Of a stretch of 64,000 bases of DNA, positions 49,238-61,278 are shown piece by piece. Source of the stretch: Hippophae tibetana (lineage: Eukaryota > Streptophyta > Magnoliopsida > Rosales > Elaeagnaceae); contig CM072801.1 in assembly GCA_037013495.1 (NCBI GenBank), positions 11,642,501 through 11,706,500 of the forward strand, read 5' to 3'. Below the pieces are notes generated by a model, which had not been told where the DNA came from, ran no database searches, and saw nothing but the letters and a program-made list of their open reading frames with translations. Position 1 is the first letter of the stretch. Every line of letters starts with the position of its first letter. A program made the translations under genes and the position numbers.

Positions 49238-52200
49238 ATGGCGCTGAAAAGACTTCAAACTCCATTATTGGGGAGCCATGGTTTGCCCAATTATCAGAAA
49301 AGTTGGAGCAGACCTCTCTTTCTCCTTCTTGCTTTCATTACCTTCATGAGTAAGTTCTCTTCTTTCTCTTTTTTTTTTCTTATGATCTGCTTTAATGGGT
49401 TTCTCACAATTTCTCAAATTTGTTAAGAGAGTCTAACTTTGACTTTTCTTTCTTTTTGAATTCATTGATATTCACTTTAGATTTTGACTTGTGATTTATA
49501 AAGAAACAAAAGATGTATCAGAAGACTCCATTTTGCTCTTTTCTTCCTGCGTACTACGGTTTTTATTTATTTATTTATCATTTTAAGATCAAACAATAAG
49601 GAAATATTGAATTTTGCAGTATTGATCTCTCTGTTTTATTGTGATTTGTAATTATATAAAAAAAAATAGATTTTTGATATTGGGATCTTGGTTTCTAAAG
49701 CTTAAATTTGCAAGGCAATGACTGCTTAAGAACTTAATTCTTCAAAAAAAAAATGTTGGGGTGAGTGATTTCTAATTTTAGATTTCTGCAATTTGTTATG
49801 ACAAATCTGGTAGGGGAATTTTCATCTTACCTTCTCTTTCTCATCTCTTTCAACGGTTTCATTTTCTAGTACTGTCATTTTAGAAGCTTGATGATGAAAA
49901 CTGAGTTATTTGTTTAATGATAATAATAAGAGAGAGAGAGAGAGAGAATTAAAAAGTAAATGTTTTTTGCAAATCGATGGTGAAATAATTGTTTTGTTCT
50001 GCAATTGGCCAATTATATTCCGGAAAATATAAAAGTATAGATAAAGACCAATAATGGTCCATTAACTTTTTATAAAATGACACAATAGCTCACTGATTTT
50101 TTTGTGTGTAGTTTTAAAAGTTAAATAGCTATTAAAAAAATATTAGATATTTAAATTTTTTAAAATTATCATATAGAAATTATGTGAGTTAACGTGTGAT
50201 TTTAATAAAAATATTATTATATTTTTTAATTTATATTTAACAATAATTAATTAAAAAAATAAGAATCCTAAAGTCTTACCTATTCCCTCGAAAACAGAGT
50301 CACCATCTAAGCTTCTTTATAGCAAATCTGCTCCTTCATCGGGGTTTTTTTTTTTAATTTCTATTGGGAGTTATCCAATTAATTTTTAGTGAAACTTTTT
50401 TCATCAACATGATATTGTTTTTATTAAAGTAAGACATGATAATTCAAATTATCTCTCTTTTATAATTTTAAATATTTTTTATTTCTATTACTTTTTTTTA
50501 ATAATTAATATACTTCTTATTTCCCACTAAAAAATTAATAAAATTTTATATCATTTTCCCAAAGTTAATAGAACATTAATACCCTCTTAATAAGACCCAT
50601 TTTTTTCATCTTAAGCGTACATTTTTTTTTTCAATTTGAAATCCTCTTTATATAATATCAACAAAATAAAAAAAAACATAATTTTTTTTAACTTTAAAAT
50701 TATTATTTTATTTTAAACTCGTGTAATTTAAAAGTTTTTAATTGAATAAGAGATTTTTTTAAAAAATATCTATAAGACTAGAAAGTGAAACCATGATATT
50801 TTTCTTTCTTAAAGTTAAAAACCAGATATTTCTTGCGCTGAATCGGTTGTGGTGTCTCACAAGTGGGACATTTTAGAACAACTTTTTTGCATAATAAGAT
50901 ACTGTTATAACAATTTGGAGTCCAGGTTTACATTTGATCTGTCATGTGCATGATTTGTTTTGCAAAATGATGGAAACCATGCGCCATGTATTTTTTTTTT
51001 AATTTAGATCTTAAATAATAATTTTGTTAAAAACTTTAATAACTAACGTAAAAAAAAGAGTAAAGGGATAGATAATTTGAGACATGACATCTTAATCCTT
51101 ATTTTGAATCATCGTTAATACCCTTCATGTAAAATGTGTGTATACGAAGAACAAGTCTTGATTTTGCATTTTGGATATTGCAGCGCTAGGGCTTCTATAT
51201 GGAAGCAACATTCATGCTTCTATTTGGGTGCAAAGAGACGGTGTCAAAAATGGTAACAAGATTAAATTCAATGACGTTGATGATGTTGTGGAGTCAGAGA
51301 AGGGTGTTGTTGCTGCCGATGATGGACGGTGTTCTGAAATTGGAGTGGCAGTTCTAAGGCAAGGTGGTCATGCTGTTGACTCTGCGGTGGCGACAGCATT
51401 GTGCCTTGGTGTAGTTAATCCAATGGCAAGTGGGATTGGAGGTGGAGCTTTCATGATTGTTAGATCTTCTTCAATTTTAAAGTCCCAAGCTTTTGACATG
51501 AGGGAAACTGCTCCTTTAGCTGCTTCTGAGGTTCATGTTTCTTTCTAATAGTTAGATTACTACTAGTTTTGGTTGATTCATGATTTAGTAATTGGTCGAA
51601 TTAGCTGGAAAATTTAGTTGAATCTTTTAGGTTGGGGTGATTAACCTGTGTGGATATGTTTCTTCTCCGTAAAAAAATGAAGTGATTTAGGGTCTATTTA
51701 CTTATCTTTTATTAAAATGATTTCAGATAGGAGTAGTTTTAGAAAAAAAGGGTTTTAAATATGTCCTTGTGTCCCCAAATATGAAATGTGTTTTATGAGT
51801 TCTGAAAGTGCTTATGATAAGTTTTTTACTATTTAGTCCAGTAGAGATTTTTGTTCTTATAAGCACTTTTATAGAGTTCCCAAAATGCATAAACTAATAG
51901 GCCTTGAGCCAAAACCAAAAGTGATTTCAAAAGAAGCATTAAGATATTTGTTATAAAATTATGCGTTATGAGTAACACTTTAGTCTTTAGGGTATGAAAC
52001 TACTTCTCATTTTAGTTAAATGTGTTTGACAATTTCTTAGTGAAGCGCTTTAAAAAAATTTAGAAGAATTATCAATCCTTTTAAGAAAACTACTTTTGAG
52101 TAAAAGTTGTTTTAGATGCATGTTAAATAAGTTACTATAATACTATTCGAAATTAATTCTAACAGTACACCTGAATGTTTATCTTGAAATCACTTTTGAC

Positions 52201-55008
52201 AAAAAGATTTTATCCAAAAGGACTTTATGAGAAGCACAAATCGTGTCTTTCAAAATTTTGAAAGCACTTCTCTATAAGAAATTGCAAACACTTTAAAAGT
52301 GTTTTGATTCATTTGAAATCACTTTTAAGCCAAAAGTAGAAGTAGTTTCAAACAATTCTTAAAACCGTTTTTTAAACTTACCACTTGAATGCTTATTAAA
52401 ATCAAATGTTCAACAAACAGAATATGTATGAAAACAATCCAAAAGCCAAGCTTGAAGGTGCACTATCAATGGGAGTTCCTGGTGAGATAGCTGGTCTTTA
52501 TGAAGCCTGGTTGATATATGGACGTTTAACATGGAAGACTTTATTTCAACCTGCAATAAAACTTGCTAAAGATGGATTTGTAGTAGCTCCATATCTTGGA
52601 AAATACATATATACACACTCAAAGATGATTATGAATGACCCTGGCTTAAAACAAGTGTTTGCACCAAATGGGAAGTTGTTGAAAAATGGTGACATCTGCT
52701 ACAATGTGGAACTTGGTCATAGTTTAGAAGAAATTGCAGAACTTGGGCCACAAGCCTTTTATAATGGTACTATTGGTGAAAAACTTGTTAAGGATGTGAG
52801 AGAGGTTGGTGGCATTTTGACAATGGAGGATTTGAAGAATTATAAAGTTGATGTTATGGATGCAATGTCTGCAGATGTTATGGGTTACAAAGTACTTGGA
52901 ATGCCTCCTCCTTCGAGTGGAACTCTAGGGCTTTCTTTGGTAGGTACAAGTTTGGACCCTAAATCGCGGATTTAAGGAGGTTGGACTAAAAGTGTCCCCA
53001 AATCAAGAGTATATGTACAACTAAAAACCTGCAATTTTGTGACACTTTTTGCTCAATCTCAAAAAACCTGCAATTTTGGGCCTCAGTACATAGGTTGAAC
53101 CATTAAATTTGAAGTAGTTATTTTTGAATAAGTGATGCCAAATCCTTATAATCTTGAAGTTGAATTGATGAATTTAACAGGTCATGAACATCTTTAATAG
53201 CTATGGAAGTTCTGATGCTGCTAATGGAGATCTTGGCCTACATCGGCTAATTGAAGCTTTGAAGCACATGTTTGCAATTCGAATGAACTTGGGTGATCCT
53301 GGTTTTGTAAATGTAAATTCATACATAGTTGACATGCTTTCACCAGAATTTGCAAAGAAAATCCAACAAAAGATATTTGACAACACTACTTTTCCTCCAG
53401 AGTATTATATGAACAGGTATGATCCTTTTTAACCCAGTAATTTTTAGAGTAGCATTACTAAGCTATGGTTGCATCTGTTTCTGAGATTATGTAAAAGCAC
53501 TTTCGAAGCAAACAAAAAAAAATGTCAAAAGGGTTTTAAGATTCAGAAAACACCTGTTGTAGGGTCTATTTGTTTCTGGTTTTGGGACTATAAAAGTGTT
53601 TCCAACTAAAAAAAAGTGCTTCAAACTAAACATGAAAAAGTTTGTTTTGCTTTCAGGGCTCAGAAGCACATTTTGTGCTTGCTGAGAACATAAGTGCAAG
53701 CACTAAGATCACTTCTTCTTCCAAGTGCTTTTAACAAAAACCACTTTCAATAGAAACACGAACAAACATATCCTAAATCTATATGGTAGACAACTGCTCA
53801 AGACCTTAGTCCATGATTTGCAGGTGGAGTCAACTAAGAGACAAAGGAACCAGCCATTTTTGCATAGTAGATTTAGATAGGAATGCAGTATCAATGACAA
53901 CAACTGTAAATTATCCATTTGGAGCTGGAATTCTTTCTCCTTCAACAGGGATTTTGGTTAACAATGAAATGGGTGACTTCTCAACACCCACAGAAATAAC
54001 ACCTGATGATCTCCCTCCTGCACCTGCAAATTTTGTCAAACCAAACAAGAGACCCTTATCTTCAATGACTCCACTTATTGTCACTAAGGTATTAATATAG
54101 GCCACCTTTTGCATGCTACATGTAATGCTCATCTATGTAAAGGGTCTGTTTGTTCTCCTTGATGAGTAATCGGGCTTTAAGGGGAAGTGACTAATTTGTA
54201 GATATATGCTTGTGAGATCCTGTAAAAGTACTTTTGATAGCAAAAAATGCTTCTGAATCAAACATTAAAAAATTATCAGGAGTTATTCAGGATCAAAAGG
54301 TGCATTCTCTGCTTCATCATAAAAGTACAAATAATGTACTCTTTACTGAAGCACTTTTAACTTAAACAACCTTTAATAGAAGCATAAACAAACAGACTCT
54401 ATAATAGCTTCTTCCTAAGCAGTTTTTTAATAAATCATTTTTAACAAAAGCATAAGCATTAGTTTTTAATCTCCAATGTATTATGTATGGCCTATGCAGG
54501 ATAATCATCTAGTAGGAGTCATTGGTGGAAGTGGTGGTATGAACATAATCCCAGCAGTAGCCCAAGTTTTTCTAAACCATTTTGTCTTGGGACTGAACCC
54601 TTTAGTTGCAGTTCAAAGTCCAAGGATCTACCACAAGGTTCTTTACTTGATTCCATTCATAGACATAGCTTTTCCATAAAACTTCAGTTGGATATTTGAT
54701 TTGGGTTTTATTTTTTTATTTTTTTGCAGCTAGTGCCTAATAAAGTAATGTATGAAAATTGGACTGTAATTGATGGAAATCACATTGAGCTTTCAGAAGA
54801 AAGAAAACTCTTCTTGCTAGAGAGAGGTCATCAACTAGAGGCTAAGGCAGAGGGTGCCATTGTTCAATTTGTTGTTCAAACCCTTAAAAACCCTATTGAT
54901 GATATAGGGAAGAAAAAAAATAGAAAAGTTTCTAATGAACAGTCATTTCATGGTATACTCACGGCTGTAAGTGACCCAAGGAAGAATGGAAGGCCTGCTG
55001 CCATCTGA
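49238..55008 (+). CDS. GGT4: Gamma-glutamyl transpeptidase / glutathione hydrolase, vacuolar type (7 exons)
   Basis: It cleaves the gamma-glutamyl bond of glutathione and glutathione S-conjugates. Exons are 49238-49349, 51184-51530, 52421-52939, 53181-53416, 53824-54088, 54500-54637 and 54730-55008. All junctions are GT-AG and in frame, giving 631 residues. An N-terminal hydrophobic span (27-44) follows a basic stretch, so the protein is probably a type II membrane protein. The catalytic nucleophile is Thr414 in GTSHF, after which the precursor cleaves itself. Ser484-Ser485 (PLSSM) and Gly505-Gly506 (GGSGGM) form the expected oxyanion and substrate sites, with the same spacing as in the E. 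coli enzyme. The closest remembered sequence is Arabidopsis At4g29210 (GGT4 in TAIR, glutathione hydrolase 3 in UniProt; 637 residues), which acts in the vacuole on glutathione conjugates. The ATG at 49238 is chosen because the in-frame sequence upstream lacks an ATG. The gene looks intact. Confidence 0.95.
49931..49947. repeat. (GA)n microsatellite in GGT intron 1
   Basis: A run of about eight GA units lies in the 1.8 kb first intron. The rest of that intron is AT-rich; near 50040-50130 it includes MITE-like phrases ('accaataatggtccattaac'). Confidence 0.7.
51689..52400. mobile_element. MITE-like repeats filling GGT intron 2
   Basis: The start 'agggtctatttactt' at 51689 and the sequence 'ataaactaataggcct' ending about 51902 resemble inverted ends of the family seen more clearly in introns 4 and 5. 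The rest of the intron repeats the family's words in both orientations (AAGTGCTT / AAGCACTTTT, GAAATCACTTTT). It appears to be one or two degraded copies. Boundaries are approximate. Confidence 0.45.
53484..53774. mobile_element. MITE copy in GGT intron 4
   Basis: The best-defined part is 53561-53774, with ends 'agggtctatttgttt' and, read inward from the right, 'aggatatgtttgttc'. The inner part has AAGTGCTT and AAGCAC words. A further fragment of the same family (53484-53560) lies just before it, so this may be a nested or rearranged pair. Confidence 0.6.
54141..54400. mobile_element. MITE copy in GGT intron 5
   Basis: The ends are AGGGTCTGTTTGTT (left) and AGAGTCTGTTTGTT (right, read inward), 13 of 14 identical, 260 bp apart. 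The interior is non-coding and carries AAGCACTTTT-type words. It is a clear non-autonomous DNA transposon in form, but I could not settle the target duplication, and hence the superfamily. Confidence 0.7.
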
Positions 55009-55217
55009 TTTACAGATCTCATCCCAATTGATTGAGATCGATAGAAATGCTTTATGTAACAAGTCTTCTGTATAGCAAGTGATAGACATTTGTTACAAAG
55101 AACAACAATATCATTCTTGATGCATTTCCTAAATATATCACTTTGTTTCTAGAAAATTGAAAATATTCCACCTTTGCTTCCTTCAAGTTCCTTTTACAAG
55201 TGCTACTTAGATTGGTA

Positions 55218-55350
55218 ATTTAGTGTATAACTGCTTTTGAGACCATGAAAAAGCATTTTTAACAGCAAAAATACTCTTTAACCAAATAAATATATTTACT
55301 AGTGCTTTCAAGACTCAAAAATCACAAAATAAACAAACTCTTACTTTCAT
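55218..55350. mobile_element. Partial MITE copy downstream of GGT
   Basis: The phrases 'accatgaaaaagcatttttaacagcaaa' and 'tcacaaaataaacaaactct' match the intron 5 copy in order and orientation. The left end is missing or unrecognisable. Confidence 0.45.
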
Positions 55351-55952
55351 GATCCACCAAAAGAAGCAAAATGAAGAATACACGAGGAATTATTTATTAT
55401 TCTTACAATAAATGAGGTGGTACTACCCACCGATCACAGTGGTTGTTTAACAAAGTAATGGAATGTTACTTTCTTTTTCCAAGAAAATTCATTACACTTA
55501 CCTTCTACCTTATTAGTCCAGAGTACCACCTCACCAATACACTAGCAGCAATTAATAATTTTTCTACATTCCAACTCAACTATGTCAGACAAAACTTTAA
55601 ACAATGTCAACAATTTATGGGAGAGAAATTTCACAAAAGAATTTGCACAGGAATTTTCCTTTGGTTAATGAATAATTTTATTGAATAATTTATTTTACTT
55701 TATGAATTGTTTTTTTCCTCTAATGTGAAGAGGAGTTAATAAAATTTCTATTTGCTCACTATTTTATTTTATTTTTAAATAAATTTCTTCCCATCTCAAT
55801 TTATTTATTTTTATCCAAACCATGAAATAATTAAGTATAGTTTTTTATGAGATATTTAAATATCGTCTTATTCATTAATTATTTTTATATTTTCTTTTAT
55901 TATTTTTTAGTAATCATATGAGATAGGATTTCTTTGTAATTACACTATACTT

Positions 55953-56072
55953 CAAATTAAATGTTTGATACAAAGTTTATGATCTATGATATCAAATTAA
56001 ATGTTTGATACAAAGTTTATGATCTATGATATCAAATTAAATGTTTGATACAAAGTTTATGATTTATGATAT
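55953..56072. repeat. 40-bp tandem repeat, three copies
   Basis: Units starting 'caaattaaatgtttgata' lie at 55953, 55993 and 56033. The first two are identical and the third differs at one base ('gatttatgat' for 'gatctatgat'). The high identity suggests recent expansion. A shorter related phrase occurs near 56285. Confidence 0.93.
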
Positions 56073-56850
56073 AATTGATATTTAGAAAATAAATTTTTAT
56101 ATTTTTATGATATTTTTTTCCAAAATAATTACGAATTCATAATTGAGAATTGAAACTCTTACATTTTACTTATCTAAATAAACTACATATTGTTAAGTTA
56201 CATTTTGTTGATTATTTTCCAAAATGAATATTAACATGTTATTTTAATATAATTATAATTTAGAAATGATTTCAATAAAAGTATTTTGATACAAAGTTTG
56301 ATAAAAAGCAATTTAAAATAATAACATTTAGATGTTGTATTTAGAATAATTAATTTTTTTTAAGTGATCTAGAAATATGTAGTGGAATGACTTGTTCTTC
56401 AATTGAAGAATTATAATTATTGTAAGTTTAGATTTTGAATTCTAATAAACATGCAAGTAGTGTAATTATTTGGAGGAAAAAAAATCTTTTAAAATCACAA
56501 TTTCCTAATTATTTAAGTTGATAACATAGATACGTGCAATCTTAAACTAGGCACATGCAATCTTTACAAAATTGCTTATTTTCCGGATGTATCTGGAAGA
56601 AAGTCATTAGACTAGAGCAAGTTTTATCTTTTAGTAGTCTAATAATTAAACATCCATACATGACCATCTACCTATTACTATAAATTTGATCTCAACGCTT
56701 AAAACTGACTCCATTATTCACCAATTGGTCATTCATGCGAACTTTATCATCAAATTTTTGGCTACTTCTTATTTCTCGTTAAAAATTTTAGCAATAATGT
56801 TAAGTTTATTTCGGTAGACAACGGTCATTGATTCAACAGCATTATTATTT

Positions 56851-57149
56851 ATAAATTTGTATAACCCTTAACTCAATGAGGCTTGTAAGTTTAAAAAATT
56901 CTTAATTTAATAAGATCTTTTTAGATTGAGTTAGATTTGAATTTTTAATATTATATCAGAATTTGACCTGATTTGTTTGGTAACTTGAGTTTTGTCTTCA
57001 CCGTGTTCTATAAGACAACTTTTATCCTTGTGGATGAGTCTGTTAAGTTTTTTTCAGTCTTACGCCAAGAGTTCTGCAACTTTATAAACTTGGATAACAC
57101 TTAACTCAATAAGATTTTATTAGATTGAGTTAGACTTAGGTTTCTAACA
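56851..57149 (+). mobile_element. Possible miniature LTR retroelement
   Basis: Imperfect direct repeats lie at about 56851-56949 and 57081-57149; both contain 'taactcaat' and 'agattgagttaga'. The first is followed by 'tatatcagaatttgacc', which resembles a tRNA-Met primer-binding site. No purine tract or target duplication is clear, so this is tentative. Confidence 0.35.
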
Positions 57150-59078
57150 ATAACAATAATAAAAGTTTAATCGTATAAAATAAAAAAAATCAATAATATT
57201 TTTATAATATTTATAAAATTTAATATTATGAAAATAAAATAAAAGTTTTAAGGGTATAAAATCCTATAGTAAAAAAAAACTATATACTTATTCAATAATG
57301 CTTATTAACTCTAGAAAATTCTACTGATTTCGACGTGCTTGATTTCTTGCTATTAATTTCAAGATTGTATTATGTTAAATATTCATGCAGTGATTCTTTA
57401 AAGCAGATAGTTATTAATTTGCCATTAAACAGCTAGCTATGAATCTGATTATAAAAAAAGAAGACATTTTGCATTTATATTAGTTAAGGTGTACAAAAAA
57501 AAAAAATGTATTATTGTAAAGTTATTTTCATGATGGTTCATGATATTATTAATATGATTAAAATTTATATGTTACATTTCCCTTATGAATGCGATAGTTT
57601 TAGTGGACTTATTTGACAAGTTCACATTATTGTAATAGTTTGAAAAAAAAAACATATAAATTTTCAAAAATAACATTCAAATCGATATTTTGATCTAGAA
57701 GATCAGTTTTAATACGATCGATTTAGTAATATGAGATCTATTATTTTTTTTATCAAAAATTTATTTACAAATATATAACATAGAATTAAAAAAAATTGAA
57801 ATTATTTAAAAAAAAACTTTAAAATATATATTATATTTCAAATAAATATGAGATAAAACACGACCAAAGTTTTAGAATTACTAATAATGTTTTTGTTAAA
57901 ACACATTCACCTAGTCTCATCAATATAAAACATATTATTTTGTATACACATGATTAAATTTAAAAATTAAAATTTATGAAAAATAATTAATATATATAAA
58001 TATAAATATAATAAATATAATAAAATTAAAGTATTTATTTTTAAAAATATTTATAAAATCTCTAATTGATTCAATTAAGTTATTTTTAAATTTTTTTGAG
58101 ACATATTACGGATGAACTAACTTATAAAATTAGCTTTACGTGAGGTCGATTTTTATAAAGAATATGCACGCCCCAGTAAGTATGGATTGAGATTTCAAAA
58201 TGTTTATTTGTTCAAAGCAGTAGTTTTGGGGGGAATACAAAGAGTTGGTTTAATCTAAATCATAAATTCTAAATAGGTTATTTTTAAAAAATAATAAAAA
58301 TAATATTTTTAAAATTTATAATTATAAAAATTATTCCTTGTATCTCACTTATTTATTCTTGCTATTAAAAATATATAATACATTATTTTATATTATATAA
58401 TATTCAATTAAATATTATTATAATATTTAAATTCGTTTAATACTACATACCATATAATTATATCACATTTAATATTATTATAATTATAATGTTATTTTTA
58501 TTTTATAAGTTTAAAGGATATTAAATTTTGTATTTTGAGTTTTATAATTTCTAAAAAAAATTATAATATAATAGTCGCATGCAATTGTCCACTCATATAA
58601 TATGAACGATTTACTTTTTACATGTAAGAGCCTTAATGCATGTAATTGTTGTACTCAAATGTTATCTAACAATATGTAGGACGAATGGTTGTCCGAGACT
58701 ATGATAGATATATTTAGAATATCCAAATATATAGTATCTTATATAAGGAAAAATGAAACTCAAATTCGTTATTTTTAATAAAGATATATTTTAATCTCAT
58801 ATCTATTAAATAAAATAATAAATATCTAAAAATTATAATAAAAATCTATTAATTTTATAAAATGAGAGACAAAACAAATACATTATATTTACAAAATAAA
58901 TTTCAAGATATTTTTTTATAAAAATAATAAACTTGTATTATCTTATTTAATTATCGAATCTAAGAGAAATTTACAAAAGATGCCAATCATTTTTACTAAA
59001 ATATGTGTTCCCTTAAGAATAGATAATAGGTTATATAATTACTTCACTACAAGCAGACATTGTTTTAAAACGTCACAA

Positions 59079-59405
59079 TATTGAGTTTAACATCGACCAA
59101 GGATATAAACAAAATGTTGATTATTAATTTGAGTGACCCATTTCCTGATAAGCGTATTTTGAAGAAAAACTTTGATTGTCCAGCTTTCAACTTAGTATCA
59201 AAACAGGTCTCTGCGGTCAACTGATGAGTCCCTTCTCGCCCACTTGTCCCTCAATCAGTCTTGTGGTGTTCCCGTCCGATGTGAGGTGGGGTGTTGAGTC
59301 TCACATCAATTAGAAATGCTAGCAAAGTGTTGGTTATTAATCTGATTGATTTTTTTCCTGATAAACGCGTTTTGAAGAAAAATTTTAATTACCCAGCTTT
59401 AAACC
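59079..59405 (+). mobile_element. Miniature LTR retroelement (TRIM-like)
   Basis: Two direct repeats of about 114 bp lie at 59079-59192 and 59292-59405. They share 'ttgagt...cacat', 'gttgattattaat'-like and 'ttgaagaaaaa' phrases and align without large gaps. The left is followed by 'agtatcaaaacaggtct' (a decayed tRNA-Met primer site) and the right is preceded by a purine tract 'gtgaggtgggg'. The internal part is only about 100 bp and non-coding. No target duplication is visible. The divergence of the two repeats suggests an old insertion. Confidence 0.7.
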
Positions 59406-61278
59406 GATGGTAATCTATAAGTAATGATTCTTTTATAAAGGAAACAAATAGAAGAAAGAAACCCTTTTGTTTTACAACAAATGAAGCATTTGAACAAATT
59501 CTACATAAAGGCATAAAAACTCCAGCTCCATGAGGTTTAGCTATAAAAAGTCCCCTCATATATAAAGAAAGAAAACTCAGTTACTATAACCAATTTCAAG
59601 ATCATATCATGCATATAGTTTTTCTTTATCCAAGATTTTAATTGGGGCATGATAATTGAACCCGTGCAAAACACCGAGCATTTGTCATTCTACTAAAGAA
59701 CGAGTGAATGACTAGTTCAATTTCATAGTCATTTGAACAAACCAATAGCAGATCCGTTATGCTTGTACTTTGAGTATAGAAAAGTAACATTATAAAAGAA
59801 TATTTTAAGTATTAAGGTGTTTTTCTAACTTAAGTCTCCGGACGTCTTAAGAAGTAAAACTCAAATATTAACTTTAAAATATAATAAAAGTAATTTTTAA
59901 TCTAATAAACAATAAATATTATGAAAAGTAACTCAAATTATCAATTAATCACGAAAATAACTATAAAATACACAAAAAAAATAATATGTTGTGACTATTA
60001 TTCAAATATTAATTTAAAATAAAAAATATAAATATAAATAATCAAATAAAGAAAACAATATAACTTATGCAACTTAATGACAGATAAAATTTAAAATTAT
60101 CGGAAACAAAAAAATAGAAAAATAATAAGTAAAGAAAGATCAAAGAATATTCATAAAGTATACTACTCACGTTTGTTCATGAGAGTAAAGTATTCTTTTT
60201 TTGTTGTTATTATCTATGACTTTCTACCTTTTCATCAATTTTGTCAAATATGATCAAGATTTCATAGCTAACCCATAAACCAATTTAAAGAATTAACCAT
60301 TTGAGGTTAACACCGCAATCAGCTAAAGACCCAAACCTCAAACAAAAAAAAATATAAACCTTAATTTACAATTTGATGTTATAATCTCAAAACAGAAGAC
60401 TAAAAGTTTCGTTAACATACAAAGCCAGAACATGTTTTTTATTCGATGCTAATCTGTGGCAGGGATTCCACAGAATTGTAATTATTGTTGTATTATACAG
60501 TCCTTTAGCACGGCATTTCAACATATGTGTATGAAACTATGCCAACAGTTGAGGGGATTTCTTTTCGAAATAAAAGTTTACACTTATAGCCAGTGCAAAC
60601 ACTTGTCATTGGCAATGTTTGAACCCAAACCGCTTACGTGCCTGCAAGAAGCAAATCTTATTGCAATACAAGGCAAATTAGAAACGACTCAGGGGATTTT
60701 GGAATTCTCCGCTAAACTGTTGAAAGCCTTAGGTATGTTGTACTGAATAAGGGAAATCACATTCTTCAATGTTTCCAGCTCTCCATGTTGTTCGAGGAAA
60801 AGGAACGTACACTACTTGAAAGTACCAGTGAGTGAAATAAGTCAAACTTTTCATCATCCTACTATACAAAATGTACAAAAATTGAAACCTGTAGGATATT
60901 AGCAGCCTGTGCAGCTTCAAATTAAGCTTAGGTTGAACATACTGCCATCAAAGACAAAGCAACATGATGTTCAACTGCAGTACTACACCCACCTGCAGAC
61001 CCTGCTATTCATGCAAAATCAAATGACTCAAAACCAAACTGATACACGAATAAGAAAGTTATGCAAGGGTGTTAATTACAAATGGAACTCAAAAACAATC
61101 CTCTGTGATCAATTCACTTACAAACAACGTCAGAAAATTCATTTTCTGTCATTACCTCTCTTTCTCATGAACACAAAGTTACCTCAACCATTAAAACTTT
61201 ATGAGGCCTCTAAATTTATTTTTGATAATGCTCCTGTACAAGAAACCGACTCGTAATATATGTACCGGTAAAAGAGAC
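59406..61278. other. Intergenic DNA and probable 3' region of the phosphatase gene
   Basis: 59406 to about 60430 is AT-rich without features. From about 60430 to 61278 the composition is less AT-rich and frames appear on both strands (for example 60456-60746, +) without a recognisable domain. This may be 3' UTR of the - strand phosphatase gene or an untranslated part of it. No separate gene is called. Confidence 0.4.

Larger units (their letters stand above)
55351..59078. other. AT-rich intergenic DNA, no gene seen
   Basis: No coding or RNA gene is recognisable. It contains the 40-bp tandem array and a possible miniature LTR element, listed separately. Confidence 0.55.

Noticed and set aside
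60456-60746. 96-residue frame on +
   Set aside because: No domain; lies in the probable 3' region of the phosphatase gene on the other strand.
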